Below, piece by piece: positions 13,912-21,708 of a DNA stretch of 25,749 bases (position 1 is the first letter of the stretch; the number at the start of each line of letters is the position of its first letter). The position numbers and the translations under genes were made by a program. Source of the DNA: UBA5972 sp964600965. GTDB lineage: Bacteria > Pseudomonadota > Alphaproteobacteria > Rhodobacterales > Rhodobacteraceae. The DNA lies in the NCBI GenBank assembly GCA_964600965.1, contig CAZRLO010000034.1, positions 1-25,749 of the forward strand, given 5' to 3'. The notes below the pieces were generated by a model. That model saw only the letters and a program-made list of their open reading frames with translations. It made no database searches and was not told the DNA's origin.

Positions 13912-14599
13912 GCTGCCCCCCTGCCCCAAGCGGCCGTGCCGCGACCCGCGTCAAGACATCGGGCAAATCGTCAAAATGATCAAGCAGACCCTCGGGCGTC
14001 AGGTGCGCAACATCCCGGCCATCGGGACCAAATGTCACCAATATGCACCGCACCCCGGCATTGGCACCGGTTTCCCGGTCGTTGGCGGTGTCGCCGATCA
14101 GGACCGAACTTTCTGCCGAGCCGCCAAGCCTGCGCACGCATTCCAGCAGCGGCGCGGGATCGGGCTTGCGAACCGACAGGGTGTCGGCCCCGATCAGGGC
14201 TCCGAAATATTGTTTAACGTTCAACCTTCTCAACAGCGTATCGGCAAGACCTTCGGGCTTGTTGGTGCAGACGCCCAGTGATCTGCCTTCGGCGATCAGG
14301 CGTTCCAGCATCGCAACCACCCCCGGATAAAGCCGGCTGAAGGTGTCGATATTTTCGGCGTAATGTTCAAGCAGACGAGGATATTGCGCGTCGATTTCCG
14401 TTTGCGCGGCTTCGCGGCCCAGCCGCGAGAAACCCAGCCCCAGCATGGCGCGCCCACCGCGAAATGCCGTTGCCTGATCGCGCCCCGGGTCAAGCAATTC
14501 GCCATGGCCCAGGCGTTTGAAACACGCATTCGCCGCCGCGATCAGGTCACCGCTGGTATCGGCGAGCGTCCCGTCGAGATCGAAAATGATGGTCTGCAT
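13895..14599 (-). CDS. gph: HAD-superfamily phosphatase, phosphoglycolate phosphatase type
   Basis: A 234-residue HAD hydrolase with all four motifs: DLDGTLADT at the start (nucleophile and acid Asp), VCTNKP (Thr), VRKPDP (Lys), and GDTANDRETG (Mg2+ acids). The helical cap follows motif I, as in Gph. Phosphoglycolate phosphatases recycle the 2-phosphoglycolate made during DNA repair or oxygenation, but HAD enzymes of this type also act on other small phosphates, so the symbol is a best guess. The ATG at 14599 begins MQTIIFDLDG, the canonical N-terminus; the frame extends much further upstream but only as antisense to glmU. Operon with the aminotransferase. Confidence 0.85.
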   Translation of the reverse strand: MQTIIFDLDGTLADTSGDLIAAANACFKRLGHGELLDPGRDQATAFRGGRAMLGLGFSRLGREAAQTEIDAQYPRLLEHYAENIDTFSRLYPGVVAMLERLIAEGRSLGVCTNKPEGLADTLLRRLNVKQYFGALIGADTLSVRKPDPAPLLECVRRLGGSAESSVLIGDTANDRETGANAGVRCILVTFGPDGRDVAHLTPEGLLDHFDDLPDVLTRVAARPLGAGGQHGHTV

Positions 14600-14681
14600 C
14601 CCTGCGCCCCGATTGCCTGCCGTAACCGCCACTTTGCCACGCGGTGAAACGTTCGGAAAGCATTGTTGATAAGGAAGTGCT

Positions 14682-14709
14682 TTGCGCGCTGGCGGAACCC
14701 CGCTAATAC
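14682..14709 (+). promoter_or_regulatory. Candidate promoter of glmU-glmS
   Basis: TTGCGC (14682-14687), a 16-base spacer and TAATAC (14704-14709), with a start expected near 14716, about 25 bases before the glmU ATG. It lies in the 141-base gap between the divergent gph and glmU genes. Prediction by consensus only. Confidence 0.4.
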
Positions 14710-14740
14710 GGGTGGCCAATCCGGCAATAAAGGTCCGTCC

Positions 14741-16096
14741 ATGCCCACAGCGGTGATCATCCTGGCCGCAGGTCAGGGCAATCGAATGAAGTCGGAACGC
14801 CCGAAGGTGCTGCACAAGGTGGCCGGGTCCGCGATGCTGCATCATGCGCTGAACACGGCGGCCGCAATCGGGGCGGACCGGACCATCGTCGTCACCGGTC
14901 ACCGGGGCCAGGCGGTCGCGGACGCGGCGCAGTCCTTCTTGGAAGACGTTGAAATCGTACATCAATCCGAACAACTGGGCACGGGCCACGCGGTCGGTCA
15001 GGCACGGGATGTTCTGGCCGGATTTCAGGGAAATGTCATCGTTCTTTATGGCGACACACCGTTGATCGAGCCGGATACCCTGGAAAATATGCAGCAAAAG
15101 TGCGCGGCAGGAAACGCGGTGGTCGTTTTGGGGTTCAAAGCCGCCGATCCCACCAATTACGGGCGGTTGATCCTGAACGCGGCAGGCGGTTTGACAGCGA
15201 TTGTCGAGCACAAGGCGGCGACCGCCGAACAGAAGGCAATCACCGATTGCAATTCCGGTGTGGTCTGTGCGAAATCCAACCATCTATTTGATCTAATAGA
15301 TAAAATAGACAAGAACAGTGTCAGCGGTGAGTTCTACCTGACCGATATCGTGGCGCTGGCCAACGAGGCTGGCCAAACCTGCGCCGCAGTATTCTGCGAT
15401 CAGGCCGAAACCATGGGCGTTGACAGCCGCAAGGGGCTTGCCCGCGCCGAGGCGGCGTTTCAGCGCCGCGCCCGCGACGCAGCGATTGAAAACGGCGTGA
15501 CCCTGAGCGATCCGGAAACGGTATATTTCGCGCTCGACACCGTGATCGGGCGCGACGTGGTGATCGGGCCGAACGTCGTTTTCGGCCCCGGCGTCACCAT
15601 CGAAAACGCCGCCGAGATTCGCGCGTTCTGCCATCTGGAGGCCTGCCACGTCAGCAGCGACGCGGTGGTCGGCCCGTTCGCGCGACTGCGCCCGGGGGCC
15701 GAGATTGCCGAAAACACCCATATCGGCAACTTTGTCGAGGTCAAGAACGCCCGGATTGCCGAAGGGGCCAAGGTCAATCACCTTTCTTATATCGGCGACG
15801 CGGAAATCGGGGCGGCGGCCAATATCGGGGCGGGCACCATCACCTGCAATTACGACGGGGTGATGAAACACCGGACCACGATCGGCGCGCGGGCCTTTAT
15901 CGGGTCCAATACGGCCCTTGTGGCCCCGGTTTCGGTCGGTGCCGACGCTTTGACGGGATCGGGCTCGGTCATCACCGACGATGTGCCCGACGGGGCGCTG
16001 GGCATATCAAGGCCCAAACAGGAACTTCGCCAGGGTTTCGCCAAACGGTATCTGGGCCGATTGCGCGCCCTGAAGGCCAAACGGGACAAGGGCTGA
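14741..16096 (+). CDS. glmU: Bifunctional GlmU: N-acetylglucosamine-1-phosphate uridyltransferase / glucosamine-1-phosphate acetyltransferase
   Basis: A 451-residue cytosolic enzyme that makes UDP-GlcNAc for peptidoglycan and lipopolysaccharide. The N-terminal nucleotidyltransferase has the signature AAGQGNRMKSERPKVLHK and the metal Asp of VLYGDTPLI. The C-terminal acetyltransferase is a left-handed beta helix built of hexapeptide repeats from about residue 265 to 430, with NFVEVKN, GTITCNYDG and IGSNTALVAPV. One signature residue differs: GNRM replaces the usual GTRM. Start at 14741 is set by the AAAGG site and the family N-terminus. glmS follows after four bases, a natural pairing because GlmS makes the substrate precursor. 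Confidence 0.97.
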   Translation: MPTAVIILAAGQGNRMKSERPKVLHKVAGSAMLHHALNTAAAIGADRTIVVTGHRGQAVADAAQSFLEDVEIVHQSEQLGTGHAVGQARDVLAGFQGNVIVLYGDTPLIEPDTLENMQQKCAAGNAVVVLGFKAADPTNYGRLILNAAGGLTAIVEHKAATAEQKAITDCNSGVVCAKSNHLFDLIDKIDKNSVSGEFYLTDIVALANEAGQTCAAVFCDQAETMGVDSRKGLARAEAAFQRRARDAAIENGVTLSDPETVYFALDTVIGRDVVIGPNVVFGPGVTIENAAEIRAFCHLEACHVSSDAVVGPFARLRPGAEIAENTHIGNFVEVKNARIAEGAKVNHLSYIGDAEIGAAANIGAGTITCNYDGVMKHRTTIGARAFIGSNTALVAPVSVGADALTGSGSVITDDVPDGALGISRPKQELRQGFAKRYLGRLRALKAKRDKG

Positions 16097-16100
16097 ACGC

Positions 16101-17924
16101 ATGTGCGGAATCGTTGGCATATTGGGCAGGCACGAGGTTTCGCCGATCATCCTCGACGGTCTCAGGCGGCTGGAATACCGGGGCTATGACAGTGCCGGCA
16201 TTGCGACGTTGCACAATGGCAAACTGGTGCGGCGTCGCGCGTTGGGCAAACTGGTCAACCTTTCCGACCTTCTGGTCCACGAACCTCTGCCCGGCAAATC
16301 CGGAATCGGCCACACCCGCTGGGCCACCCACGGCGCGCCCTCGGTCACCAATGCCCATCCGCACCGCGCCGGTCCGGTCGCGGTGGTGCATAACGGCATC
16401 ATCGAGAATTACCGTGAACTGCGCGAGGAACTGGCCGCCAACGGTCAGGGCTTTGAGACCGAAACCGATACCGAGACCATCGCCTTGATGTTCCGCCGGT
16501 ATCTGGACGATGGCAAATCCCCCAAGGCGGCCGCCGCCGCAACCATTGACCGGCTGGAAGGCGCGTTCGCGCTGTGCTTTCTGATCGAGGGCGAAGAGGA
16601 TCTTCTGGTCGCGGCCCGGCGCGGCTCGCCCCTGGCAATCGGGCATGGTGACGGCGAAATGTTCGTCGGCTCGGACGCGCTGGCACTGGCACCGATGACC
16701 CATCGGCTGACCTATCTTGAAGAGGGCGACTGGGCGCTGGTCTCTCGGAGCGGGGCGCAGATTTTCGATGCCGACGGGCGACGCGCCAACCGCGAGATGC
16801 GCGAAATCCCGTCCAATACCGCCGCAGCCGACAAGGCCGGTTTCAAACATTTCATGGCCAAGGAAATCAACGAACAACCGGCGGTGCTGGCCGATGCGAT
16901 TTCGTACTATCTGGCCGGGGACGGCAAGACCGTGGATCTGCGGGGCGATGATCTGGATTTCAGCAAGATCAGCACCCTGACGATGGTGGCCTGCGGCACG
17001 GCTTTTCTGGCGTGCAACGTGGCGAAATACTGGTTCGAGTCGCTGGCGCGTTTGCCCGTGGAACTGGATGTCGCGTCCGAATTCCGTTACCGCGAACCGC
17101 CCCTGGCACCGGATTCCATCGCGCTGTTTGTCAGCCAATCGGGCGAGACCGCGGACACGTTGGCGGCGCTAAGATATTGTTCTGAAAAGGTTTCCAAAAT
17201 CGTTTCGGTGGTGAATGTCGCCGAAAGCTCGATCGCGCGCGAAAGCGATCTGGCGCTGCCCATTCTGGCGGGGCCAGAGATCGGCGTGGCCTCGACCAAG
17301 GCGTTTACCTGTCAGTTGGTGGCGCTGCTGGGGCTTGTGCTGTTGGCCGCCCGCCAGCGCGGCCACCTGAGCGCCGCGCAGGAAGCTGAAATCACCGAAG
17401 GGCTGCGCGCCGTGCCCGCAGCGATCAAGGCGGCGCTGCAAAATGACAGCAAGATCCGGTCGGTCGCACGCCAGTTGGCACAAGCACGCGACATCCTGTT
17501 TCTGGGGCGCGGCCCCATGTATCCACTGGCAATGGAAGGGGCGCTGAAGCTCAAGGAAATCAGCTATATCCATGCCGAGGGTTACGCCAGCGGCGAACTG
17601 AAACACGGCCCCATCGCGCTGGTCGACAAAGAGGTGCCGGTGATCGTGATGGCCCCCAAGGACTCGCTGTTCGACAAGACCGTTTCCAACATGCAAGAGG
17701 TCATGGCGCGGGGTGGCAAGGTCGTGCTGGTCACCGACCGACAGGGTGCGGCCGATGCGTCAGACGGCGTGTGGCAGACGCTGATCATGCCCGATGTGCC
17801 TGATCTGCTGGCCCCGATGCTTTACGCGATCCCCGCGCAATTGCTGGCCTATCACACTGCCGTCACCAAAGGCACGGATGTCGATCAGCCGCGCAATCTG
17901 GCGAAATCCGTGACCGTGGAATGA
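16101..17924 (+). CDS. glmS: Glutamine--fructose-6-phosphate aminotransferase (isomerizing)
   Basis: A 607-residue enzyme that turns fructose 6-phosphate and glutamine into glucosamine 6-phosphate, the entry to amino-sugar synthesis. Cys2 of MCGIVGILG is the N-terminal glutaminase nucleophile, supported by RRLEYRGYDSAGIA, GIGHTRWATHG and VVHNGIIENY. Two sugar-isomerase (SIS) domains follow from about residue 285, with MVACGTAFLA, FVSQSGETADTLAALR and a C-terminal DQPRNLAKSVTVE. Full length and standard architecture. It begins four bases after the glmU stop. No glmS ribozyme is expected in proteobacteria and none is seen. Confidence 0.97.
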   Translation: MCGIVGILGRHEVSPIILDGLRRLEYRGYDSAGIATLHNGKLVRRRALGKLVNLSDLLVHEPLPGKSGIGHTRWATHGAPSVTNAHPHRAGPVAVVHNGIIENYRELREELAANGQGFETETDTETIALMFRRYLDDGKSPKAAAAATIDRLEGAFALCFLIEGEEDLLVAARRGSPLAIGHGDGEMFVGSDALALAPMTHRLTYLEEGDWALVSRSGAQIFDADGRRANREMREIPSNTAAADKAGFKHFMAKEINEQPAVLADAISYYLAGDGKTVDLRGDDLDFSKISTLTMVACGTAFLACNVAKYWFESLARLPVELDVASEFRYREPPLAPDSIALFVSQSGETADTLAALRYCSEKVSKIVSVVNVAESSIARESDLALPILAGPEIGVASTKAFTCQLVALLGLVLLAARQRGHLSAAQEAEITEGLRAVPAAIKAALQNDSKIRSVARQLAQARDILFLGRGPMYPLAMEGALKLKEISYIHAEGYASGELKHGPIALVDKEVPVIVMAPKDSLFDKTVSNMQEVMARGGKVVLVTDRQGAADASDGVWQTLIMPDVPDLLAPMLYAIPAQLLAYHTAVTKGTDVDQPRNLAKSVTVE

Positions 17925-17928
17925 CGCC

Positions 17929-17977
17929 GGAACCGTTGCCGGCGGCAGATGTCGCCGGGCGGCGGCGCGACGGTTCC
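17929..17977. terminator. Hairpin behind glmS, possible terminator
   Basis: GGAACCGT (17929-17936) and ACGGTTCC (17970-17977) pair perfectly, with GC-rich GCCGGCGGC and GCCGGGCGGC inside that can extend the stem. It begins five bases after the glmS stop. No T run follows, so it may act with Rho or as a 3' stabiliser. Confidence 0.4.
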
Positions 17978-18248
17978 CCGATGACCAACGCGCCATGTGC
18001 CGACGGGCCGCGGTGCGGTGAACCGGCGCAAGTTACGGGCAAGTTATCGCGGCAAAACCAGTGCGACCCCGAAAGGTTGCGCCTTCGTCAGCCAATCGCC
18101 GTGCCGGGGGCGGCCCAATGATGCGCGGCGGGCTTGTGCCCTTGATTCCGCGCAATCGGCAGGTCCTGCGCGAACGTTCCGCGGCCGATACCCGCCGCCC
18201 AATTCTGTGCGTTTTTCGCGATGCCAGCATAAGTGATTGATAAATATA

Positions 18249-18293
18249 ATTATTCACGAATAATCTTCGGTGCGAAAAATGCTCGGGAAGATT
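18249..18293. terminator. AT-rich dyads between convergent genes, possible bidirectional terminator
   Basis: AATCTTC (18262-18268) pairs with GAAGATT (18287-18293), followed on the plus strand by a run of T. Next to it ATTATTC (18249-18255) pairs with GAATAAT (18258-18264). The position just beyond the acyl-CoA synthetase stop suits a terminator for that gene. Confidence 0.4.
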
Positions 18294-18295
18294 TT

Positions 18296-19915
18296 TCAGC
18301 TCCGGTCCCGAAGTTCGCGACGCATGATCTTTCCGGTCGCCGTCAGCGGCATCGCGTCAATCACTTCGACCAAGCGCGGGGCAAGATGTGGCGAAAGCCG
18401 CGTGCGAACCCTTTCGATCAACCCGGTCTCGATCCCCTGATCGTCTGCGCCGTCGCGCAGCACGACATAGGCCTTCACCACCTCGCCCCGCGTCGCGTCC
18501 GGCACGCCAATCGCGGCGGCCATCGTGACATCGGGATGTCCGGTCAGGCAATTTTCGATCTCTGAAGGGCCGATCCGGTACCCCGCCGAGGTGATCACAT
18601 CGTCATCACGCGACGCAAAGGTGACGTAACCATCATCGTCCATCACCCCGAGATCGCCGGTTTTCATCCGGCCACCGACGAATTTCGCCGCCGTTTTTTC
18701 CGGCTGGTTCCAGTATTTCAGAAACATCACCGGCACGCCCTGCCCGACCGCGATTTCGCCGGTCGTACCGCGGGGCACCTCGTTTCCGGCCGCGTCGATG
18801 ATGGCCACGTCAAACCCCGGCACCGCCTTGCCGATCGCCCCGGGCTTTTGCACCCCCAACCCGGCACAGGACGTCAGGCACAAATTGCATTCCGTCTGAC
18901 CGTAGGTCTCGTTGATCGTGATCCCCAGCGCGGAATTCCCCCATTCCAGCATGTCGGCACCCAGCGATTCGCCGCCGGACATGATGGTGCGGATATGGTG
19001 TTTTGTGGGGGCGTTGGTCTGCCGCATCAGTTTCAGCGCCGTTGGCGGCAGGAACATGTTTCGCACGCCCTGCCGGGTGATCAGATCATACGCCCGGTCG
19101 GCATCGAACCGGCCCATCCGGTGTGAAATCAGCGGCACGCCATAGTATAGACAGCTCAGCGCGGTGTTCATCAGCCCGCCGACCCACGCCCAGTCGGCCG
19201 GTGTCCAGCCGACATCACCCGGTTGCGGGAAAAACTCGTGCTGCAATTCTACCGCTGGAAGGTGCCCCAAAAGAAACCGGTGCGCATGCAGCGCGCCCTT
19301 GGGCGGGCCGGTCGTGCCCGAGGTATAGACGATCAGCGCGGGTTCGTCGGCGCGCGTGGCAACGGGGGAAAAGACCGGCGCGCCCGCCGCCATCTCGGCA
19401 CGGAAATCAAGCGCGCCCACCGGGGCACCATCCACCACATAGATATGTTCGAGATCGGGAAGTTTATCCTTGATATTCCACACTTTATCGAAATTCGCGC
19501 CATCGGTCACAACGGCCCGGGCACCGGCATCGACAAGCCGGTAAAGCAAAGCGTCTTCACCAAACAGCGTGAAAAGCGGCAGGCTGACCATGCCCAATTT
19601 GAAGGCCGCGAAATGCGTGATCAGCACCTCGGGCGACTGCGCCAGCAACACCGCACAGCAGTCTCCGCGTTTCAGACCCCGCGCCTGCATTGCATTGGCC
19701 AAGGCCGCCGACTGGTCACGCATCCCACCATAGCTGATCCGCCGCTCCGAGCCGTCGGCATTGACATGCACCACCGCCAGCCGGCCGGGCTGCCGCGCCG
19801 CCCAGCGATCACAGCACGCCACCGCCATGTTGAATTCCGCCGGTACCTGCCAGCGAAATCCGGCGGTCAGTTCCTGCCAGGTGCCGCGATTGGGAAAGAC
19901 CCGCTGATCGGGCAT
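18296..19915 (-). CDS. AMP-binding acyl-CoA synthetase (acetyl-/medium-chain type)
   Basis: A 539-residue adenylate-forming enzyme that activates a carboxylic acid with ATP and joins it to CoA. The P-loop YTSGTTGPPKG lies at 197-207, followed by the aromatic motif TYGQTE, the hinge-region MKTGDLGVMD, and SAGYRIGPSEIE. The C-terminal catalytic lysine is Lys529 in LTATGKIMRREL. Overall sequence resembles the medium-chain or acetyl-CoA-synthetase-like branch; the acid cannot be fixed from this. The ATG at 19915 begins on the base right after the lipoprotein gene's stop (TAGATG), so the two genes form an operon. Confidence 0.92.
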   Translation of the reverse strand: MPDQRVFPNRGTWQELTAGFRWQVPAEFNMAVACCDRWAARQPGRLAVVHVNADGSERRISYGGMRDQSAALANAMQARGLKRGDCCAVLLAQSPEVLITHFAAFKLGMVSLPLFTLFGEDALLYRLVDAGARAVVTDGANFDKVWNIKDKLPDLEHIYVVDGAPVGALDFRAEMAAGAPVFSPVATRADEPALIVYTSGTTGPPKGALHAHRFLLGHLPAVELQHEFFPQPGDVGWTPADWAWVGGLMNTALSCLYYGVPLISHRMGRFDADRAYDLITRQGVRNMFLPPTALKLMRQTNAPTKHHIRTIMSGGESLGADMLEWGNSALGITINETYGQTECNLCLTSCAGLGVQKPGAIGKAVPGFDVAIIDAAGNEVPRGTTGEIAVGQGVPVMFLKYWNQPEKTAAKFVGGRMKTGDLGVMDDDGYVTFASRDDDVITSAGYRIGPSEIENCLTGHPDVTMAAAIGVPDATRGEVVKAYVVLRDGADDQGIETGLIERVRTRLSPHLAPRLVEVIDAMPLTATGKIMRRELRDRS

Positions 19916-20497
19916 CTAATTCGCGAAAACGATCAACGCCGGCAACGCCGTCAGCGGAATGCCGAGCGCGCGCATCGCGCCAAGCGAAATTTGGCTGCCG
20001 GACGTTGCCTCGCCCTGTTTCGGGATCAGCGACACATTCACCGAATTGCCGTTGTCGGCCCAGACCACGCGCCCCTCGGTCGGGGCGATGACCAGCGGTG
20101 TTTTCAGCCAGAAACCGGCCTCGGCCACATCGCCCAGCGAGGCAATGGTCCGGCCCAGTTCGGTTTCGCTGCTGGTGGCCTCGCTTTCAAGCGCATTGGC
20201 CTTTTCGGCCTCTGACGTGGTATCCAGGCTTTCGGCGCTGACGCCTTCAACGAAACCCTCGCCCGCGGGCGGGGCCTTGGCGCGGTATTGCGGGCGCGGG
20301 GTGTCTTCATCGGGCGTCTTGACGCCCAGACAGACCAGATTGTCCGGTGCGCATTCCACGATTTTGGTGGTGATTTCCGGCGCTTCCATGGCAACCCGGC
20401 GCTTGAACAGCTTGATGTTGCACCCGCCGACAGCGACCGCGAGCGCCAAAACAAGCACCGGACGCAACATCGAAGACAGCTTTGGATTACCCACCAT
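19916..20497 (-). CDS. Lipoprotein of unknown function
   Basis: A 193-residue product with a lipoprotein signal: MLRPVLVLALAVAVGGC, lipobox VGGC with Cys26. After it comes an acidic, Ala/Glu-rich linker (about 60-110) and a conserved-looking C-terminal domain with TIASLGDVAEAGFWLKTPLV, then GSQISLGAMRALGIPLTALP. I recall similar small Rhodobacteraceae proteins being labelled D-galactarate dehydratase, a label that does not fit a lipoprotein; I do not assign it. It would be anchored in a membrane, facing the periplasm. Start could be 20497 or 20470; neither has a clear ribosome site. Divergent from moaA, coupled to the acyl-CoA synthetase. Confidence 0.75.
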   Translation of the reverse strand: MVGNPKLSSMLRPVLVLALAVAVGGCNIKLFKRRVAMEAPEITTKIVECAPDNLVCLGVKTPDEDTPRPQYRAKAPPAGEGFVEGVSAESLDTTSEAEKANALESEATSSETELGRTIASLGDVAEAGFWLKTPLVIAPTEGRVVWADNGNSVNVSLIPKQGEATSGSQISLGAMRALGIPLTALPALIVFAN

Positions 20498-20543
20498 ACG
20501 CCGAGTTTAGAAGGGATCACGCCTGCGTTCAACGACTTGCGTG

Positions 20544-20555
20544 TGCACGCGTGCA
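20544..20555. promoter_or_regulatory. Palindrome between the lipoprotein gene and moaA
   Basis: TGCACGCGTGCA is a perfect 12-base palindrome in the 74-base gap between these divergent genes; flanking CTTGC (20536-20540) and GCAAG (20553-20557) add further symmetry. It starts 17 bases before the moaA ATG, where a repressor could act on both genes. No known consensus is claimed. Confidence 0.35.
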
Positions 20556-20571
20556 AGATTAGACAAGCGCC

Positions 20572-21585
20572 ATGACCAAAGACACCCCTTTGCTGGACCC
20601 ATTCGAACGCGCAATCCGTTATCTGCGAGTGTCGGTGACGGACCGATGTGATTTCCGATGTGTCTATTGCATGTCCGAAAACATGACTTTCCTGCCGAAA
20701 AAAGAACTGCTTACGCTTGAAGAGCTGGACCGGTTGTGCTCGCTTTTTGTCAGCCAGGGCGTGCGAAAAATCCGCGTGACCGGAGGCGAGCCGCTGGTGC
20801 GTCGGGGAATCATGGGATTTTTCGAAACCATGTCGCGGCACCTGAAATCCGGCGCGCTGGACGAACTGACGCTGACGACGAACGGTTCGCAATTGGCCAA
20901 ATATGCCGAAGATCTGGTGCGTTTCGGGGTGCGGCGGGTCAATATATCCCTTGATACGCTTCAGCCAGCCAAATTCGCCGAAATCACCCGTTGGGGACGT
21001 CTGGCGCAGGTAATGGACGGCATTGCCGCCGCGCAGAACGCCGGATTGCGCGTCAAGATCAACATGGTGGCGCTGAAGGGCACGAATGACGACGAGCTGT
21101 TTTCGATGATGGACTGGTGCGCCGAACGCGGTATGGACCTGACCTTTATCGAAGTGATGCCGATGGGTGATATCGGCGACGAAGATCGCATCGATCAATA
21201 CTGGCCGCTGACCGATCTGCGGGCCGAGCTTGAAACTCGCTATCGCCTGTCGGACCTCGCGGAATCCACGGGCGGCCCGGCGCGTTATGTTCGCGTGGCG
21301 GAAACCGGACAGAAGCTGGGCTTCATCACGCCGCTCAGCCACAATTTCTGCGAACAGTGCAACCGCGTCCGCCTGACCTGCACGGGGCAGCTATTTCCCT
21401 GTCTGGGGCAGGAAGGGGAATTTGACCTGCGCCAGCCGCTGCGCGCCGGTTTGCAGGACGATCAGTATGTGATCACAAAAATTCACGCGGCCATCGCGCG
21501 TAAACCCAAGGGGCATGATTTCAACTATGACCGACGCGAGGTTCGCGGCCAGGTTTCGCGCCACATGAGCCATACCGGCGGGTGA
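20572..21585 (+). CDS. moaA: GTP 3',8-cyclase (molybdenum cofactor biosynthesis protein A)
   Basis: A 337-residue radical SAM enzyme catalysing the first step of molybdopterin synthesis from GTP, with MoaC. The SAM cluster cysteines are Cys26, Cys30 and Cys33 (CDFRCVYC). The second, substrate-binding cluster is Cys260, Cys263 and Cys277 in the CX2CX13C spacing. TGGEPLVRRG binds SAM, and the C-terminus ends in Gly-Gly, which in this family reaches the active site. The usual partners moaC, moeA and moaE are not in the window. No ribosome site is obvious before 20572. Confidence 0.96.
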   Translation: MTKDTPLLDPFERAIRYLRVSVTDRCDFRCVYCMSENMTFLPKKELLTLEELDRLCSLFVSQGVRKIRVTGGEPLVRRGIMGFFETMSRHLKSGALDELTLTTNGSQLAKYAEDLVRFGVRRVNISLDTLQPAKFAEITRWGRLAQVMDGIAAAQNAGLRVKINMVALKGTNDDELFSMMDWCAERGMDLTFIEVMPMGDIGDEDRIDQYWPLTDLRAELETRYRLSDLAESTGGPARYVRVAETGQKLGFITPLSHNFCEQCNRVRLTCTGQLFPCLGQEGEFDLRQPLRAGLQDDQYVITKIHAAIARKPKGHDFNYDRREVRGQVSRHMSHTGG

Positions 21586-21644
21586 TAGAATAGATTTTCG
21601 TTTATAAACAAGCTATTAAATGGCGTTCTTCGCGTCTTGTTATC

Positions 21645-21662
21645 ATTGACTGGCAAGTCAAT
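21645..21662. terminator. Hairpin between the convergent moaA and olsB genes
   Basis: ATTGACT (21645-21651) and AGTCAAT (21656-21662) pair perfectly around a four-base loop. The 123-base gap (21586-21708) is AT-rich. It may terminate either gene, though the T run expected of an intrinsic terminator is only partial. Confidence 0.35.
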
Positions 21663-21708
21663 ATAAAATGTGCAGATGCCTATATACTGTCGATCCGGCT
21701 ATAATGCC

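Larger units (their letters stand above)
17925..18295. other. 371-base intergenic stretch without a supported gene
   Basis: It separates the convergent ends of glmS and the acyl-CoA synthetase gene. It holds the hairpin behind glmS, about 250 bases of GC-rich sequence in which I see neither a convincing gene nor an RNA motif, and an AT-rich end (18235-18295) with two dyads. A 74-codon frame on the minus strand starts in the AT-rich part, but it lacks a ribosome site and any recognisable pattern. Confidence 0.6.

Noticed and set aside
14600..15283. Extension of the gph frame far upstream on the minus strand
   Set aside because: It is antisense to glmU and the protein has a canonical HAD N-terminus at 14599.
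16101..16160. A glmS ribozyme or riboswitch ahead of glmS
   Set aside because: Only four bases separate glmU and glmS, leaving no leader to hold one, and this ribozyme is a Gram-positive feature.
18033..18257. 74-codon minus-strand frame in the gap after glmS
   Set aside because: The start lies in an AT-rich dyad without a ribosome site, composition is Arg/Pro-rich like antisense noise, and nothing is recognised.
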